Shown here in pieces: positions 8,343 to 17,600 of a stretch of 29,443 nt of DNA (position 1 is its first letter; each line of letters opens with the position of its first letter). Source of the DNA: DATFKA01 sp042095835 (GTDB lineage Bacteria > Bacteroidota > Bacteroidia > Chitinophagales > Saprospiraceae); contig JBELML010000076.1 of NCBI GenBank assembly GCA_042095835.1, positions 1 to 29,443 on the forward strand, in the 5' to 3' direction. The position numbers were made by a program, and so were the translations under genes. The notes beneath the pieces are model-generated. The model did not search any database and was not told the origin of the DNA. It saw only the letters and a program-made list of their open reading frames with translations.

Positions 8343-8374
8343 ACTCCGTCACCAAACTTGTGGTAAAACGGAGT
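8343..8374. terminator. Hairpin after the flippase gene
   Basis: ACTCCGT at 8343-8349 pairs with ACGGAGT at 8368-8374, and an inner ACCA/TGGT pair (8351-8354 with 8361-8364) extends the stem. It begins 8 bases after the flippase stop. On the plus strand no T run follows, but on the minus strand it is followed by TTTTCTTTTTATA. A terminator is likely from its position. Confidence 0.5.
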
Positions 8375-8753
8375 CCCTCTAACTTACTGATACTGATAAT
8401 TTCTTAAGCTATACCATAGCTATATCTTCAACTGTGGTTTTATATAATCAATCTTGGAAAGTACACCTCTTCATTATTGAACTCCAGAATTGACGATTGG
8501 GTGGAATAGAAGCGTAGTAAAGAACCAAATGCTTGATCCTACTTTCGTTTTTGTGATTACTTCGTAAATGTATCTCTTTTCAAATCTGGAATCAAATTAT
8601 TCGCAAGACAATTTGTCTGATCAGAATTTGCTAACGTTTATCATTATTTTGCTTAAGCTGCTGAAAAACAAGAACTTAAGTAAATATCTGCTCAAGAGAT
8701 TGGCCTTCTCAAGTTAAGATTAACCAAGCAGCAATTCGATTTTGGGAGATCAT
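8375..8753. other. Non-coding region between flippase and small lipoprotein
   Basis: About 380 bases between two convergent genes with no convincing ORF. Small inverted repeats are visible: AGCTAT/ATAGCT (8407-8421), AGACAA/TTGTCT followed by the palindrome TCTGATCAGA (8616-8625), and several CTTAAG sites around 8640-8720. None is strong enough to call an RNA gene. It may simply be decayed sequence. Confidence 0.4.
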
Positions 8754-9272
8754 TTAAAGGTCTTCTTTTTCGAATAAAACTACCTCTAAAATATCTTGAT
8801 CGGGAAAAGAAATTTTATCTATTTGGATGAAAAAGCCAGGATCAATTTCAAAGGCTTTACTGCGTTTGAATCGAGGTTTTAGCTCTTCCAATTTACTTGC
8901 AATGATACGAAAGGAGTAAAATTTTTCTTCAATGCCTGCTAAATAAGAAAATTTATCTGTTGCCTTGGCTAATAAATCACCGTGGGAAATCAAGAGAGAA
9001 TCCTTTAGAAAAGTAAATTCAAAGACCTGTCGGATCGCCTGACATCCTGACTGTCGAATCGTCAGTTCGGTATTATTTTGAAATTGAATTTTTTCTGTGC
9101 TGTTTTGCTCTTCTCTTTCAAAACTGTGACTAAGTACTTTTTTATAGTCAGAAGAATAGATGGGAGTAGGTGCTCCTTTTGGACATTCTTTCTGCTGACT
9201 TGAACTCGTTTGGCAAGCCGCTAGACTCCATAAGCTAAATAAAATAAAACCGAAAATTGTCCTATAATTCAT
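8754..9272 (-). CDS. Small hypothetical lipoprotein
   Basis: A 172-residue protein with a lipoprotein signal (MNYRTIFGFILFSLWSLAAC, lipid-modified Cys20) followed by a Ser/Gln-rich linker. The mature part is mixed charged and beta-rich, with a second Cys at about 30 and a third near 78 (RQSGCQAIR). I do not recognise a family. It is transcribed divergently from folE, with about 140 bases between the two start codons, and its 3' side faces the flippase. It is likely an outer-membrane or periplasmic lipoprotein of unknown role. Confidence 0.75.
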   Translation of the reverse strand: MNYRTIFGFILFSLWSLAACQTSSSQQKECPKGAPTPIYSSDYKKVLSHSFEREEQNSTEKIQFQNNTELTIRQSGCQAIRQVFEFTFLKDSLLISHGDLLAKATDKFSYLAGIEEKFYSFRIIASKLEELKPRFKRSKAFEIDPGFFIQIDKISFPDQDILEVVLFEKEDL

Positions 9273-9412
9273 CAGAAAGGGTTAATTATTTCTAAAATGG
9301 AAACAAAAAGTTGTAGTCTACTGTTAGTCAATTCGCCTGCCAACACAAAATATTGATCCGTTTTGTATTGATCAGACAAGACAAGAACTACAAATCACAC
9401 AAATTATTATCT

Positions 9413-10114
9413 ATGCAACAAGACAATGCTGAGATAAACAATTTCTTAAATGGTGCTGCTCACGATGCTATGGATTTAGTGGAAGAGTTGGGAGATGCAC
9501 ATGCTTCTTCTTCTATCGAAACCCCACTTAAACCAGATGCTTTCTTACTTTCCGATGAGGAAAAAATGGATAAAATCGAAGCTCACTTTCGCGTAATTAT
9601 GGATACAATCGGCCTGGATCTGAAAGATGATTCTTTAAGTGGTACTCCACGCCGAGTTGCAAAAATGTTTATCAAGGAAATTTTCTCGGGTTTAAACCCA
9701 GAAAACAGACCTGCTATTTCTTTATTTGAAAATAAATTTCAATACAAAGAAATGCTCGTTGAAAAGAACATCAAAGTGCAATCTTTTTGCGAGCATCACT
9801 TTCTGCCTATTTACGGCAAAGCTCATATCGCTTATATTGCTAATGGAAAGGTTATAGGTCTTTCAAAATTGAATAGAATTGTAGAATTCTACGCCAAAAG
9901 ACCTCAAGTACAAGAACGACTCACTGTGCAAATCGCTGAAGATTTAAAACAAATCTTGGACACAGATGATGTGGCTGTCTACATTGAAGCCAAGCACCAA
10001 TGTGTACAGATGCGGGGCATTGAACACAATGACTGTATTACTGTTACGTCTGCCTACGGTGGCGCTTTTGAAAAGGAGCAAACCCGTAACGAATTCCTAC
10101 ATGCAATAAAATAG
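9413..10114 (+). CDS. folE: GTP cyclohydrolase I
   Basis: A 233-residue GTP cyclohydrolase I, which converts GTP to 7,8-dihydroneopterin triphosphate, the first step to folate and other pterins, as a cytoplasmic homodecamer. Zinc ligands are Cys126 and His129 in SFCEHHF and Cys197 in HQCVQMRG. The GTP-binding SKLNRIVEFYAKRPQVQERLT segment is intact, as is the SGTPRRVAKMF helix. The start at 9413 (MQQDNAEI) is an ATG; an in-frame TTG at 9353 would add 20 basic residues unlike the family. The first ~45 residues form an acidic extension beyond the conserved core, as in many Bacteroidota enzymes. A short-chain dehydrogenase gene starts 9 bases downstream, suggesting one operon. Confidence 0.95.
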   Translation: MQQDNAEINNFLNGAAHDAMDLVEELGDAHASSSIETPLKPDAFLLSDEEKMDKIEAHFRVIMDTIGLDLKDDSLSGTPRRVAKMFIKEIFSGLNPENRPAISLFENKFQYKEMLVEKNIKVQSFCEHHFLPIYGKAHIAYIANGKVIGLSKLNRIVEFYAKRPQVQERLTVQIAEDLKQILDTDDVAVYIEAKHQCVQMRGIEHNDCITVTSAYGGAFEKEQTRNEFLHAIK

Positions 10115-10123
10115 TAACGAATC

Positions 10124-10840
10124 ATGGAGATGATTGCGAATAAGAAAGTCCTGGTAGTTGGCGCTACTGGAGGCATTGGCGAAGCTTGCGTAAAGTTATT
10201 AAAAGGTAGCCAGGCTAATCTTTTTCTTACTGGTAGAGACCAGGAAAAATTAGCTAAGGTGGCCCAAGAGTATGACATTCCTGAAAATCAAATTTTCGAA
10301 TTGGATATCACGCAGGAAGCAGCTGTCAATCAAGTAGCGCAGCAAATTTATGCTATCGTACCAAAGGTTGATATTGTCATCAATGCAGCAGGCATTGGCA
10401 TTATCAAACCTCTAGAAAAGCTGAGTTCAGAAGAGTTTGGGCGGACCCTAGATGTCAATCTAAAAGGTACTTTCCATCTGTTCAAAGCTTTTCTGCCAGC
10501 AATGAAGGAAGCTAAGAAAGGACTATTTATCAATTTGCCTGGCGTACTTGGCAAAACACCTATGGCGGGTGCCGCCGCTTACGCCGCCTCTAAGTATGGT
10601 CTAAACGGTCTAACCAAGTCTATTCGCGAAGAACTCCGAAGAACAGAGGTGAGGATCACCAATATCTATTTAGGAGGCACCGACACCGCTTTCTGGGATG
10701 ATATTGATATGCGTGTCAATCGGGATAAATTCGTAACCGCTAAGGAAGCTGCAAGAGCAATCTGGTTCCTTTGCCAGCAACCGAGTTCGGGAGTGGTATC
10801 TGAGATGGTCTTGCAGCCGTTTAATCATCAAGCGTTATAA
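10124..10840 (+). CDS. Short-chain dehydrogenase/reductase lacking the catalytic Ser
   Basis: A 238-residue SDR with the NAD(P)-binding GATGGIGE loop (13-20), NAAG (87-90), the structural/catalytic Asn112 in DVNLKG and the YAASK motif with Tyr153 and Lys157. The position 13 residues before Tyr153, where classical SDRs carry the catalytic Ser, is Gly140 in INLPGVLG, so the usual tetrad is incomplete. The last part (IYLGGTDTAFWDD) follows the classical PG-type loop. The gene starts 9 bases after folE; a pterin-linked role such as sepiapterin reductase is possible from this pairing, but nothing in the sequence proves it. An alternative start, two codons on at 10130, is equally good. A long inverted repeat follows the stop. 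Confidence 0.88.
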   Translation: MEMIANKKVLVVGATGGIGEACVKLLKGSQANLFLTGRDQEKLAKVAQEYDIPENQIFELDITQEAAVNQVAQQIYAIVPKVDIVINAAGIGIIKPLEKLSSEEFGRTLDVNLKGTFHLFKAFLPAMKEAKKGLFINLPGVLGKTPMAGAAAYAASKYGLNGLTKSIREELRRTEVRITNIYLGGTDTAFWDDIDMRVNRDKFVTAKEAARAIWFLCQQPSSGVVSEMVLQPFNHQAL

Positions 10841-10851
10841 GGATTCTATTA

Positions 10852-10896
10852 GTCATTCTGACGAAAGTTGTGATACAAATTTTTCGTCAGAATGAC
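10852..10896. terminator. 15-bp perfect inverted repeat between convergent genes
   Basis: GTCATTCTGACGAAA (10852-10866) and TTTCGTCAGAATGAC (10882-10896) pair perfectly around 15 bases. The structure lies between the SDR stop (10840) and the stop of the convergent TPR lipoprotein (10904), as expected for a bidirectional terminator. The GTCATTCTGACGAA core resembles a sequence I recall as frequently dispersed in Bacteroidota intergenic regions, so it may derive from a REP-like repeat; that part is from memory. Confidence 0.65.
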
Positions 10897-10903
10897 CCAA
10901 AGA

Positions 10904-11779
10904 TTACTGCTCTCCAAAGCCATCAATCAATTCGTTGACATCTTTGCCTAGATTATCCATAGAGAATTGAGCATCATCAGCAAAAGGATCATCTGGATAT
11001 TTGTCAATGAATTCTTGGTATAAAACGCGTGCTTGTTCAAATTCCTTGAGACCATCGTCTAAGGTAAAGGCTCTTAAAAATAGAGCTTGAGCATTGTTTT
11101 TACTATCAGGATATTTGTCGTTGATCCAAGCAAGAAGGTCTACAGCTTTAGCAAAGGTCTGGATTGATCGAGCTACTTCACCAGCTTTGAAAAGTAGCTG
11201 GGGTGCTTCCGGAGCATCTGGATTGACTAAAGCATAAGCCTCTACGGAGTTGATGTAATCATTCGCTACTTGAAAGTTGATACTATAGCTAGATTGGTCA
11301 AAAATATTGAGGCGAAGCGTATCCAATCTATTTTGCAAGGAAGGGATACCTGCTGCGATAGACATTTGGGCATCTGGGAAAGCTTGATCAATGGCCTGGT
11401 CGATGGTGATACTTACTGATTCATTACGTAAGGTACTTTTATAGATCTGAGAAAGTAAGACAGCCGTTTTTAAGGTATTACTAGATGTGTAGTGGTCTTT
11501 TAAGGATTGCTTTGCATAGTTCAATGCTTCAGCAGCTTGCCCCGTTTGTAGTGCTAATCCAGCAGCCCGATAAAGGTACCGACCATTCATCTCATGATCC
11601 TCTGGATATTTTTCTACATAAGATTGATAAAGCGCTAACAATTCAGCTGCTTGTTCATTATTGGAAGCGGTTTCCATTTGTGCTTCTAATGTTGTGATCT
11701 GGTTTTGCAAACTACCTTGCGGATTACAAGACAATAAGCTAGCTACAAGTAAGGTGTATAAAAAGTAGTTGAACTTCAT
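10904..11779 (-). CDS. TPR-repeat lipoprotein
   Basis: A 291-residue lipoprotein starting MKFNYFLYTLLVASLLSC, with the lipid-modified Cys at residue 18. An upstream Met at 11830 is in frame but would put a second hydrophobic stretch before the lipobox, so 11779 is preferred. The mature chain is alpha-helical with several TPR-like units, for example NEQAAELLALYQSYVEKYPED, a YAKQSLKD stretch and the last repeat ARVLYQEFIDKYPDDPFADDAQ. The repeated KYPxD turns resemble YbgF/BamD-type outer-membrane helper lipoproteins. It probably sits at the outer membrane facing the periplasm as a scaffolding protein; a specific complex cannot be named. It is convergent with the folE-SDR pair. Confidence 0.82.
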   Translation of the reverse strand: MKFNYFLYTLLVASLLSCNPQGSLQNQITTLEAQMETASNNEQAAELLALYQSYVEKYPEDHEMNGRYLYRAAGLALQTGQAAEALNYAKQSLKDHYTSSNTLKTAVLLSQIYKSTLRNESVSITIDQAIDQAFPDAQMSIAAGIPSLQNRLDTLRLNIFDQSSYSINFQVANDYINSVEAYALVNPDAPEAPQLLFKAGEVARSIQTFAKAVDLLAWINDKYPDSKNNAQALFLRAFTLDDGLKEFEQARVLYQEFIDKYPDDPFADDAQFSMDNLGKDVNELIDGFGEQ

Positions 11780-11890
11780 AGGATATTTATTTAGGGTACA
11801 AAAAAACAAAATAATCAGAATACAAACCAATTTCTGGTCCTTCTGTTAGGTGAGCAAGGAAATTAAAAAAGGATAACCTCGGTCTAATCC

Positions 11891-11913
11891 ATTAGTTTCA
11901 AGCAAAAACTAAT
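11891..11913. promoter_or_regulatory. Inverted repeat upstream of the photolyase
   Basis: ATTAGTTT (11891-11898) and AAACTAAT (11906-11913) are perfect inverse complements seven bases apart, ending 25 bases before the photolyase ATG. The position fits an operator for a light- or stress-responsive regulator, or a 5' UTR hairpin. Only the symmetry is observed. Confidence 0.35.
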
Positions 11914-11938
11914 CAAGCATTTAATTATCTCTGAATAC

Positions 11939-13294
11939 ATGAACTCAACTATTTCTATTTTCTGGCACCGTAGGGACTTAAGACTAGAAGACAATGCTGG
12001 CGCTTATGAAGCCTTGAAAGGAGATCATCCCGTTTTACCGCTCTTTATTTTTGATAAGCATATCCTGGACCAACTCGAAGATAAAAACGATGCGCGGGTG
12101 AGTTTTATTCATCAAGAAATTTTGCGCCTTCAAGAAGAACTCAATGCAATAGGAAGTACTATGCTAGTCCGCTATGGCTACCCTGAAGATATATGGAAAG
12201 CACTTCTAGAAGAATATAAGATACAGGCAGTTTATACGAATAGAGATTATGAACCTTATGCCCTACAAAGAGATCAAAAAGTCAAAACCTTATTAGCCCA
12301 AAGCAGAGTTGGTTTTCATAGCTTCAAAGATCACGTGATATTCGAACAACTAGAAGTCACCAAAAAAGATGGTAAGCCTTATACGGTCTTCACACCTTAT
12401 AGCAAAGTGTGGAAGGCAAAGTTAGATACTCAAATAGCTAGCTATCAGGACAAGGAATTGTCTTACTTTTTCAAACCTTACCCAAATGAGACTTACTTTT
12501 CTAATTACCTCAAAAAAGAGCCGCTCCAAACGCCTAGTTTAGCAGCAATGGGTTTTGAGAAAAGTGCTTTGAAGTTCCCTGATAGAGTAGTGCCGAGGGC
12601 GATCATCAAAACCTATGATGAAACCCGAAATTTTCCAGCCATCCATGGAACAAGTAAGCTTGGTATCCATTTTCGGTTCGGGACTATTTCGATCCGGCAA
12701 AAAGCAAGGTCTGCTCAGCAACTCAATGGCACCTTTCTTAATGAGTTGATTTGGCGAGACTTTTACAGTCAAATCTTAGCTAATTTTCCTAGAGTAGCTG
12801 ACAATTCCTTTCGGCCTGCCTACGATTTTATCGAGTGGCGGAACCAAGAAGATGAATTCCAAGCTTGGTGCGATGGGCGTACAGGTTATCCAATTGTAGA
12901 TGCTGGAATGCGTGAACTCAACGCAACAGGTTATATGCATAATCGAGTACGGATGATTACCGCAAGTTTTCTTACTAAACATCTCCTCATCGATTGGCGC
13001 TGGGGCGAAGCCTACTTCGCCAAAAAGCTATTGGACTTCGATTTGGCCAGTAATAATGGTGGTTGGCAATGGGCTGCTGGAAGTGGTACCGATGCTGCTC
13101 CTTACTTTCGTGTTTTCAATCCTTATACCCAAAGAGAGAAGTTTGATAAACAGTGGAAATATTGTAAACAGTGGATACCTGAAGTGAATACCAGTGATTA
13201 TCCAGAGCCTATCGTGGAGCATAAGGTTGCTAGACTAAGATGCTTAGAAGTATATAAAGCAGGATTAGAGGTAGGCAAACAACAGAGTATCTAA
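11939..13294 (+). CDS. Cryptochrome/photolyase family DNA repair enzyme
   Basis: A 451-residue flavoprotein of the class I photolyase/cryptochrome family, which uses blue light to split cyclobutane pyrimidine dimers. The N-terminal alpha/beta antenna domain begins SIFWHRRDLRLEDNAGAYEAL. The C-terminal FAD domain shows the family core: ELIWRDFYSQIL, GYPIVDAGMRELNATGYMHN with the RVRM segment, LLIDWRWGEAYFA, and the FAD/DNA-binding NNGGWQWAAGSGTDAAPYFRVFNP block. Tryptophans at the expected electron-transfer positions are present in the WRWG and GGWQW segments. There is no signal peptide. Length and motifs agree with an active CPD photolyase; a DASH-type cryptochrome is unlikely because its extra N- and C-terminal features are missing. 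A small inverted repeat lies just upstream. Confidence 0.92.
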   Translation: MNSTISIFWHRRDLRLEDNAGAYEALKGDHPVLPLFIFDKHILDQLEDKNDARVSFIHQEILRLQEELNAIGSTMLVRYGYPEDIWKALLEEYKIQAVYTNRDYEPYALQRDQKVKTLLAQSRVGFHSFKDHVIFEQLEVTKKDGKPYTVFTPYSKVWKAKLDTQIASYQDKELSYFFKPYPNETYFSNYLKKEPLQTPSLAAMGFEKSALKFPDRVVPRAIIKTYDETRNFPAIHGTSKLGIHFRFGTISIRQKARSAQQLNGTFLNELIWRDFYSQILANFPRVADNSFRPAYDFIEWRNQEDEFQAWCDGRTGYPIVDAGMRELNATGYMHNRVRMITASFLTKHLLIDWRWGEAYFAKKLLDFDLASNNGGWQWAAGSGTDAAPYFRVFNPYTQREKFDKQWKYCKQWIPEVNTSDYPEPIVEHKVARLRCLEVYKAGLEVGKQQSI

Positions 13295-13333
13295 ACCTTT
13301 ACTTTAACTTAAAGAAGTCCTAATTCAGTAAAC

Positions 13334-13352
13334 TTTAACACCACTTGTTAAA
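13334..13352 (+). terminator. Hairpin after the photolyase gene
   Basis: TTTAACA (13334-13340) pairs with TGTTAAA (13346-13352) around the loop CCACT, 40 bases past the photolyase stop. There is no T run after it, so termination is suggested only by position. Confidence 0.35.
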
Positions 13353-13424
13353 GGATTGGCAGAAGTTTTAGCATTCAACTAAAACGAATCTTGTAATTTG
13401 GTATTAACCAAAACCGAGGTATTC

Positions 13425-14555
13425 GTGAAAATCATTCCCCAATGGATATTGATTGTAGTATTTGGCGTCTTTCCGCTTCTAAGCTATAGTCAAGATCCTT
13501 TCTTCTCTCATTTCTTCAATAATCGCTCCCAATTCAATCCCGCATTGACGGGTATAGGAGGCTCGCTTTCCTTTCAGGCAAAGCAGAAAAGCCAGTGGAG
13601 TAGGGCGGGGCATCCTGCCTATCAATCTACTACAATTGGTATGGAGGAGACGATTCTGTGCCATTTTCTAGATTATGGCTTCTTCTTTAATTACGACAAA
13701 GAAGGGGCGGGTGCTTTTGAAACCTTTGAACCTGGTGGTAGAATAGCCGCTACCCTGGCTTTTAAAAATGCACCTAACTTCAATATCAGGATAGGAGCTT
13801 CTCTTAAATTAGGTTGGAAACGACTTGATTTCAATCAACTGATCTTCAGTGATCAACTAGATCCTCGTTACGGATTTACAGGGCAGTCTAGCGCATTTAC
13901 GCCACCAGACGGAGGTTTTGTCCAAACTTACTTAAGTCCAGCTGCGGGTATTGCTTTTCGCTGGTTAAGTGATGAGCGACAAGCAAAGGTTATAGACATC
14001 ACAGCGGGGGCAGCAGTACACAATGGCTTATCCGTTGGAGATCAACTTTTTGGCCATACAGAATCGGTATTGGGATTAGATGCCAGGATTCCTCTGCGGT
14101 GGAATGTATTTGGTGACATCAAATGGTACCTGGTGCAAAATCGAACGCAGTTCTTTAGTGTCAATCCACAAATATTATATCAGCGCCAATTAGATTTAAG
14201 CTATCTGGAGGCTGGAGCACAATTTGGATTTAGCAGAACTTTTGCTATTGGCCTTTTTTATCACCATAGCGAAACCATACTAGAAGGAGTGGATGATTCC
14301 AATTGGTTCAGTATCAACTCTACTGTTGGTATACGATTAGAAAAGGATCGTAGAATGGACCTAGGGCTTTCTTACTCTACCAATATCAGCGGTGTGAGAA
14401 ACATCGTCGGCCCCATTTTTGAACTGTCAGCTACTTTTCATTTTAAAGCAAGTCCAGCTTGTAGCCTGTTTGGTACTGGTGACCCTACGAGAAGTGTGAT
14501 ATGTCCAGCATTAGGAAAAACGAAAAACAATAAGATTTATGATAATATCTGGTGA
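13425..14555 (+). CDS. PorP/SprF-family type IX secretion outer-membrane protein
   Basis: A 376-residue outer-membrane beta barrel of the PorP/SprF family. The GTG start at 13425 gives a clean signal peptide (VKIIPQWILIVVFGVFPLLSYS) followed at once by the family signature QDPFFSHFFNNRSQFNPALTG. A TTG at 13398 is in frame but adds nine polar residues ahead of the signal. The body alternates hydrophobic and polar residues with many Gly/aromatic turns (GAQFGFSRTFAIGLFYHHSE, GLSYSTNISG). PorP-like proteins are encoded next to large surface proteins bearing type-B C-terminal domains and are needed to secrete or anchor them. Exactly such a gene starts 66 bases downstream on the same strand, so the two form a transporter/anchor and cargo pair. 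Confidence 0.9.
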   Translation: MKIIPQWILIVVFGVFPLLSYSQDPFFSHFFNNRSQFNPALTGIGGSLSFQAKQKSQWSRAGHPAYQSTTIGMEETILCHFLDYGFFFNYDKEGAGAFETFEPGGRIAATLAFKNAPNFNIRIGASLKLGWKRLDFNQLIFSDQLDPRYGFTGQSSAFTPPDGGFVQTYLSPAAGIAFRWLSDERQAKVIDITAGAAVHNGLSVGDQLFGHTESVLGLDARIPLRWNVFGDIKWYLVQNRTQFFSVNPQILYQRQLDLSYLEAGAQFGFSRTFAIGLFYHHSETILEGVDDSNWFSINSTVGIRLEKDRRMDLGLSYSTNISGVRNIVGPIFELSATFHFKASPACSLFGTGDPTRSVICPALGKTKNNKIYDNIW

Positions 14556-14621
14556 CTCGTATAGAGTGGAAGCAGCATACATGGAGAACATATAAAATGA
14601 CCCAACAACCTCAATATTCAG

Positions 14622-17600
14622 ATGAAAATACAATTTATAATATTATTTCTTTTACTCAGTGGCCATCTTCTTTTCAGTCAAGATATCGACCGCTTTTGTA
14701 ATAGTAATGCTTGTGGCGATTTAGATCCTAATTGGGAATTGGCAGGACAAACCGTAGTATGCGAAGGAGAGGATTTTAGATTGACTCCTGCTACCTCTAA
14801 ACCCCTAGACAATATCAGCTCTTATTATTGGTTTATTGAAGATTTGCGTTCTAATGAGGTGCTTTTTGATACACTCTTTTTAGATACCACTTTGCTAACG
14901 TACAACTATGTCGTTAGCGACTCCCTTGCTTGTACCGCTTCTAGTAATGTAGTTTCCTTGCAGGTGCGTTTGGTGACCTTGAGTCCGGATTGTGGAGGGA
15001 ATCAAAGCTGCCGATTTGTAGCTAAACCTCTAACTGTATTTCTAAAACCTCGCGCCCGTTTTTCCAATGCCCCAAAGGTTTGTGTCAACGAAGACATTCA
15101 ACTCTCGAATAGTTCTTGCCACGGTGAGGAGTACCTTTGGGATTTCGGAGATGGCACAAGCTCAACAGAGGAAAGTCCAGATAAAATATATACTACGCCG
15201 GGCATTTATACGATTCGATTGCGGGTATCGAATGACTGTGGTGATGCCTTTGAAACCCGCACCGTTGAAGTAGAAGGAGAACCTGATGCTGCCTTTTCAA
15301 TTCAAAGCAATGATCCTGAGTTTTGTCTACCTATCATTGTAGATTTCACCAATAACTCAAATGAATTTAGCCAAACCGTTTGGTCAATTAGTCCTTTTGA
15401 TACCAATAGATGGAGATTTGTAGATACGAATATGAACCTAATTACACGCGATATTTCTATCCGGTTTCTACAAGAAGGCAGCTATACTATTAAACTCAAT
15501 GCAAGCAATACCTGTGCAAATGATGATGAGCAAGAGGAGGTAATCGAAATTTTTCAGCCAATCTCGCTGAACTTGCAACAGCCTTCTGGTTTCTGTGAAT
15601 CGACTATGATTGGTTCCCAAGATTTGAATCCCAGTGTCATTGGATCGATAGATAATTATAATTGGATTATTAATAATGGTTCCTCTACTACTCAGATCAA
15701 CACAGCAAGTTTTGACCCTATTCCTTTTGATCAATCTGGACAAATCATACTGCAAGTAGATGGACCTTGTGGACAAGTTGCAGATACCGTCGATATCACT
15801 ATTATTACTACTGAAGAAATCAGCTTTGCTAATAATCCAACTACGATTTGCTCCAGCGATGCTTCAGTTCAATTGAATGCCAATCCAAGTGGAGGTCGAT
15901 GGCAGGGAGAAGGACAAGCTGGTTCGGCTTTAAGTGAGGAGGGCATTTTTGATCCCTCTGATCTCAATCCTGGTATTTATACCTTATCCTACACCAATGG
16001 AAGTACGGGCTGTGAAAAGGAAGGATCAATCTCTATAGAAGTACTAGCAGGAGTTTCGGTAGATTTGTTAGAAATAGATCCAGCCTGTGAATCCTTATCT
16101 TATACGCCTGAGGTTAGATATTCAGGGCAGATCGATCGCTATACGTGGCAGTTTCAGGGAGGAACACCAAGTACCGCAAATACGGCTATGCCCGGCCCCG
16201 TTGCTTTTAATAATCCAGACTCTGCTTTAGTTATTGTTGAAGTAGAAGGACAATGTGGTATCGCAGTAGATTCTATTCCAGTGCTTATTCAAGCAGCTTC
16301 GCCAGTAGCTATTTCACCAATAGATCAAGCTATTTGTGCAGGTGGTGGACCTATTAGTTTGGAGGTGAACCAAATGGGAGGACGATGGTTAGGGGCTGGC
16401 GTTGATGAGGCGTCAGGTATTTTTAACCCACAACTTGTTGGCCCAGGTAGCTATACGATCCAGTATCAATTGGAGAATGGTGCCTGTAGTTCTTCAGATC
16501 AAATCCTTTTGGAAGTTGTCGCATCAGCTTCAGTTAATACCGAAGACGCTATCGTTTGTATCGACAGTGAACCGATCCAATTAAATGCAAACCCTGTAGG
16601 AGGATTTTGGTTAGGTATTCCAGGTCTTGACTCCTCTGGTCTATTTGATCCGGCAGGAGGAAATGGTCCTGGAAATTATACGGTCAACTACAACCTAGTG
16701 GATGATAACAACTGTGCTATTCGGGTTGAAACGCAGCTATTGGTAGAAGACTTACCTGATATAGAGCTGATGAGAAATATTGAGTTGTGCTTGTCCGATT
16801 TTGACGCCAGCCTAGGGACCTTGTTAAACTATCAAACGAATCCATCAGGTGGCTCGACGATTTGGTCAGGCCCTGGAATAAGAGATCCCAACAATGGTAT
16901 TTTTAATGCTGTTTCAGGAGACCTAGATACAGGAATCTATCAAATTTTTCTACAATACGATCGAAATGATTGCACCGTTTTTGATAGTCTAAGTCTCCGA
17001 TTGATAGAAGCTCGACCGCTTGAATTAGATACAGATCAACAAGTATGTATTAGTGAGGCTAACTTGCAGCTGAACGCTAATTTAAGTGGTGGAATTTGGT
17101 CTGGGCCAGGTATTGATCCAGCCACAGGAATTATTGATTTAGTAGAGGCAGGATCAGGCGGGGGCAGTTTTAACTATACCTACAATTTTTCGCTTGGTAC
17201 AAGTTGTGCTCAAACAGGTCAGACGAACGTAGAAATAATCGATTTAGCTAGTCAAATTGAAACGGGAGGACAGCAAGAAGTTTGTGAAGGAGCTATAAAC
17301 GCTACACTAGTCGGTGCCAGTCCAGCTAATGGATTTTGGCGTGGCCCAAATCTACTTGATCCTAATCGAGGATTGATTGATTTGAGTACTATGACTCTGG
17401 ACTCTGTTTATAATTATGAATATTGCTTGGAGAGTAGTGCCGTTGCAGATTGCGATGCATGTAAAAACAAACCCTTTATCATTCGGAGTAATCCTGTGGC
17501 AGCTTTTGAAATTGAGGGTTTAGCTTGTATGGGGGAGACCTTTCAATTAGACAACCAAACCATCAACGGAGATCGATATAATTGGGATTTTGGGAATGGA

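Noticed and set aside
9353..9412. Longer GTP cyclohydrolase from a TTG at 9353
   Set aside because: The 20 extra residues are basic and unlike the family; the ATG at 9413 is adequate.
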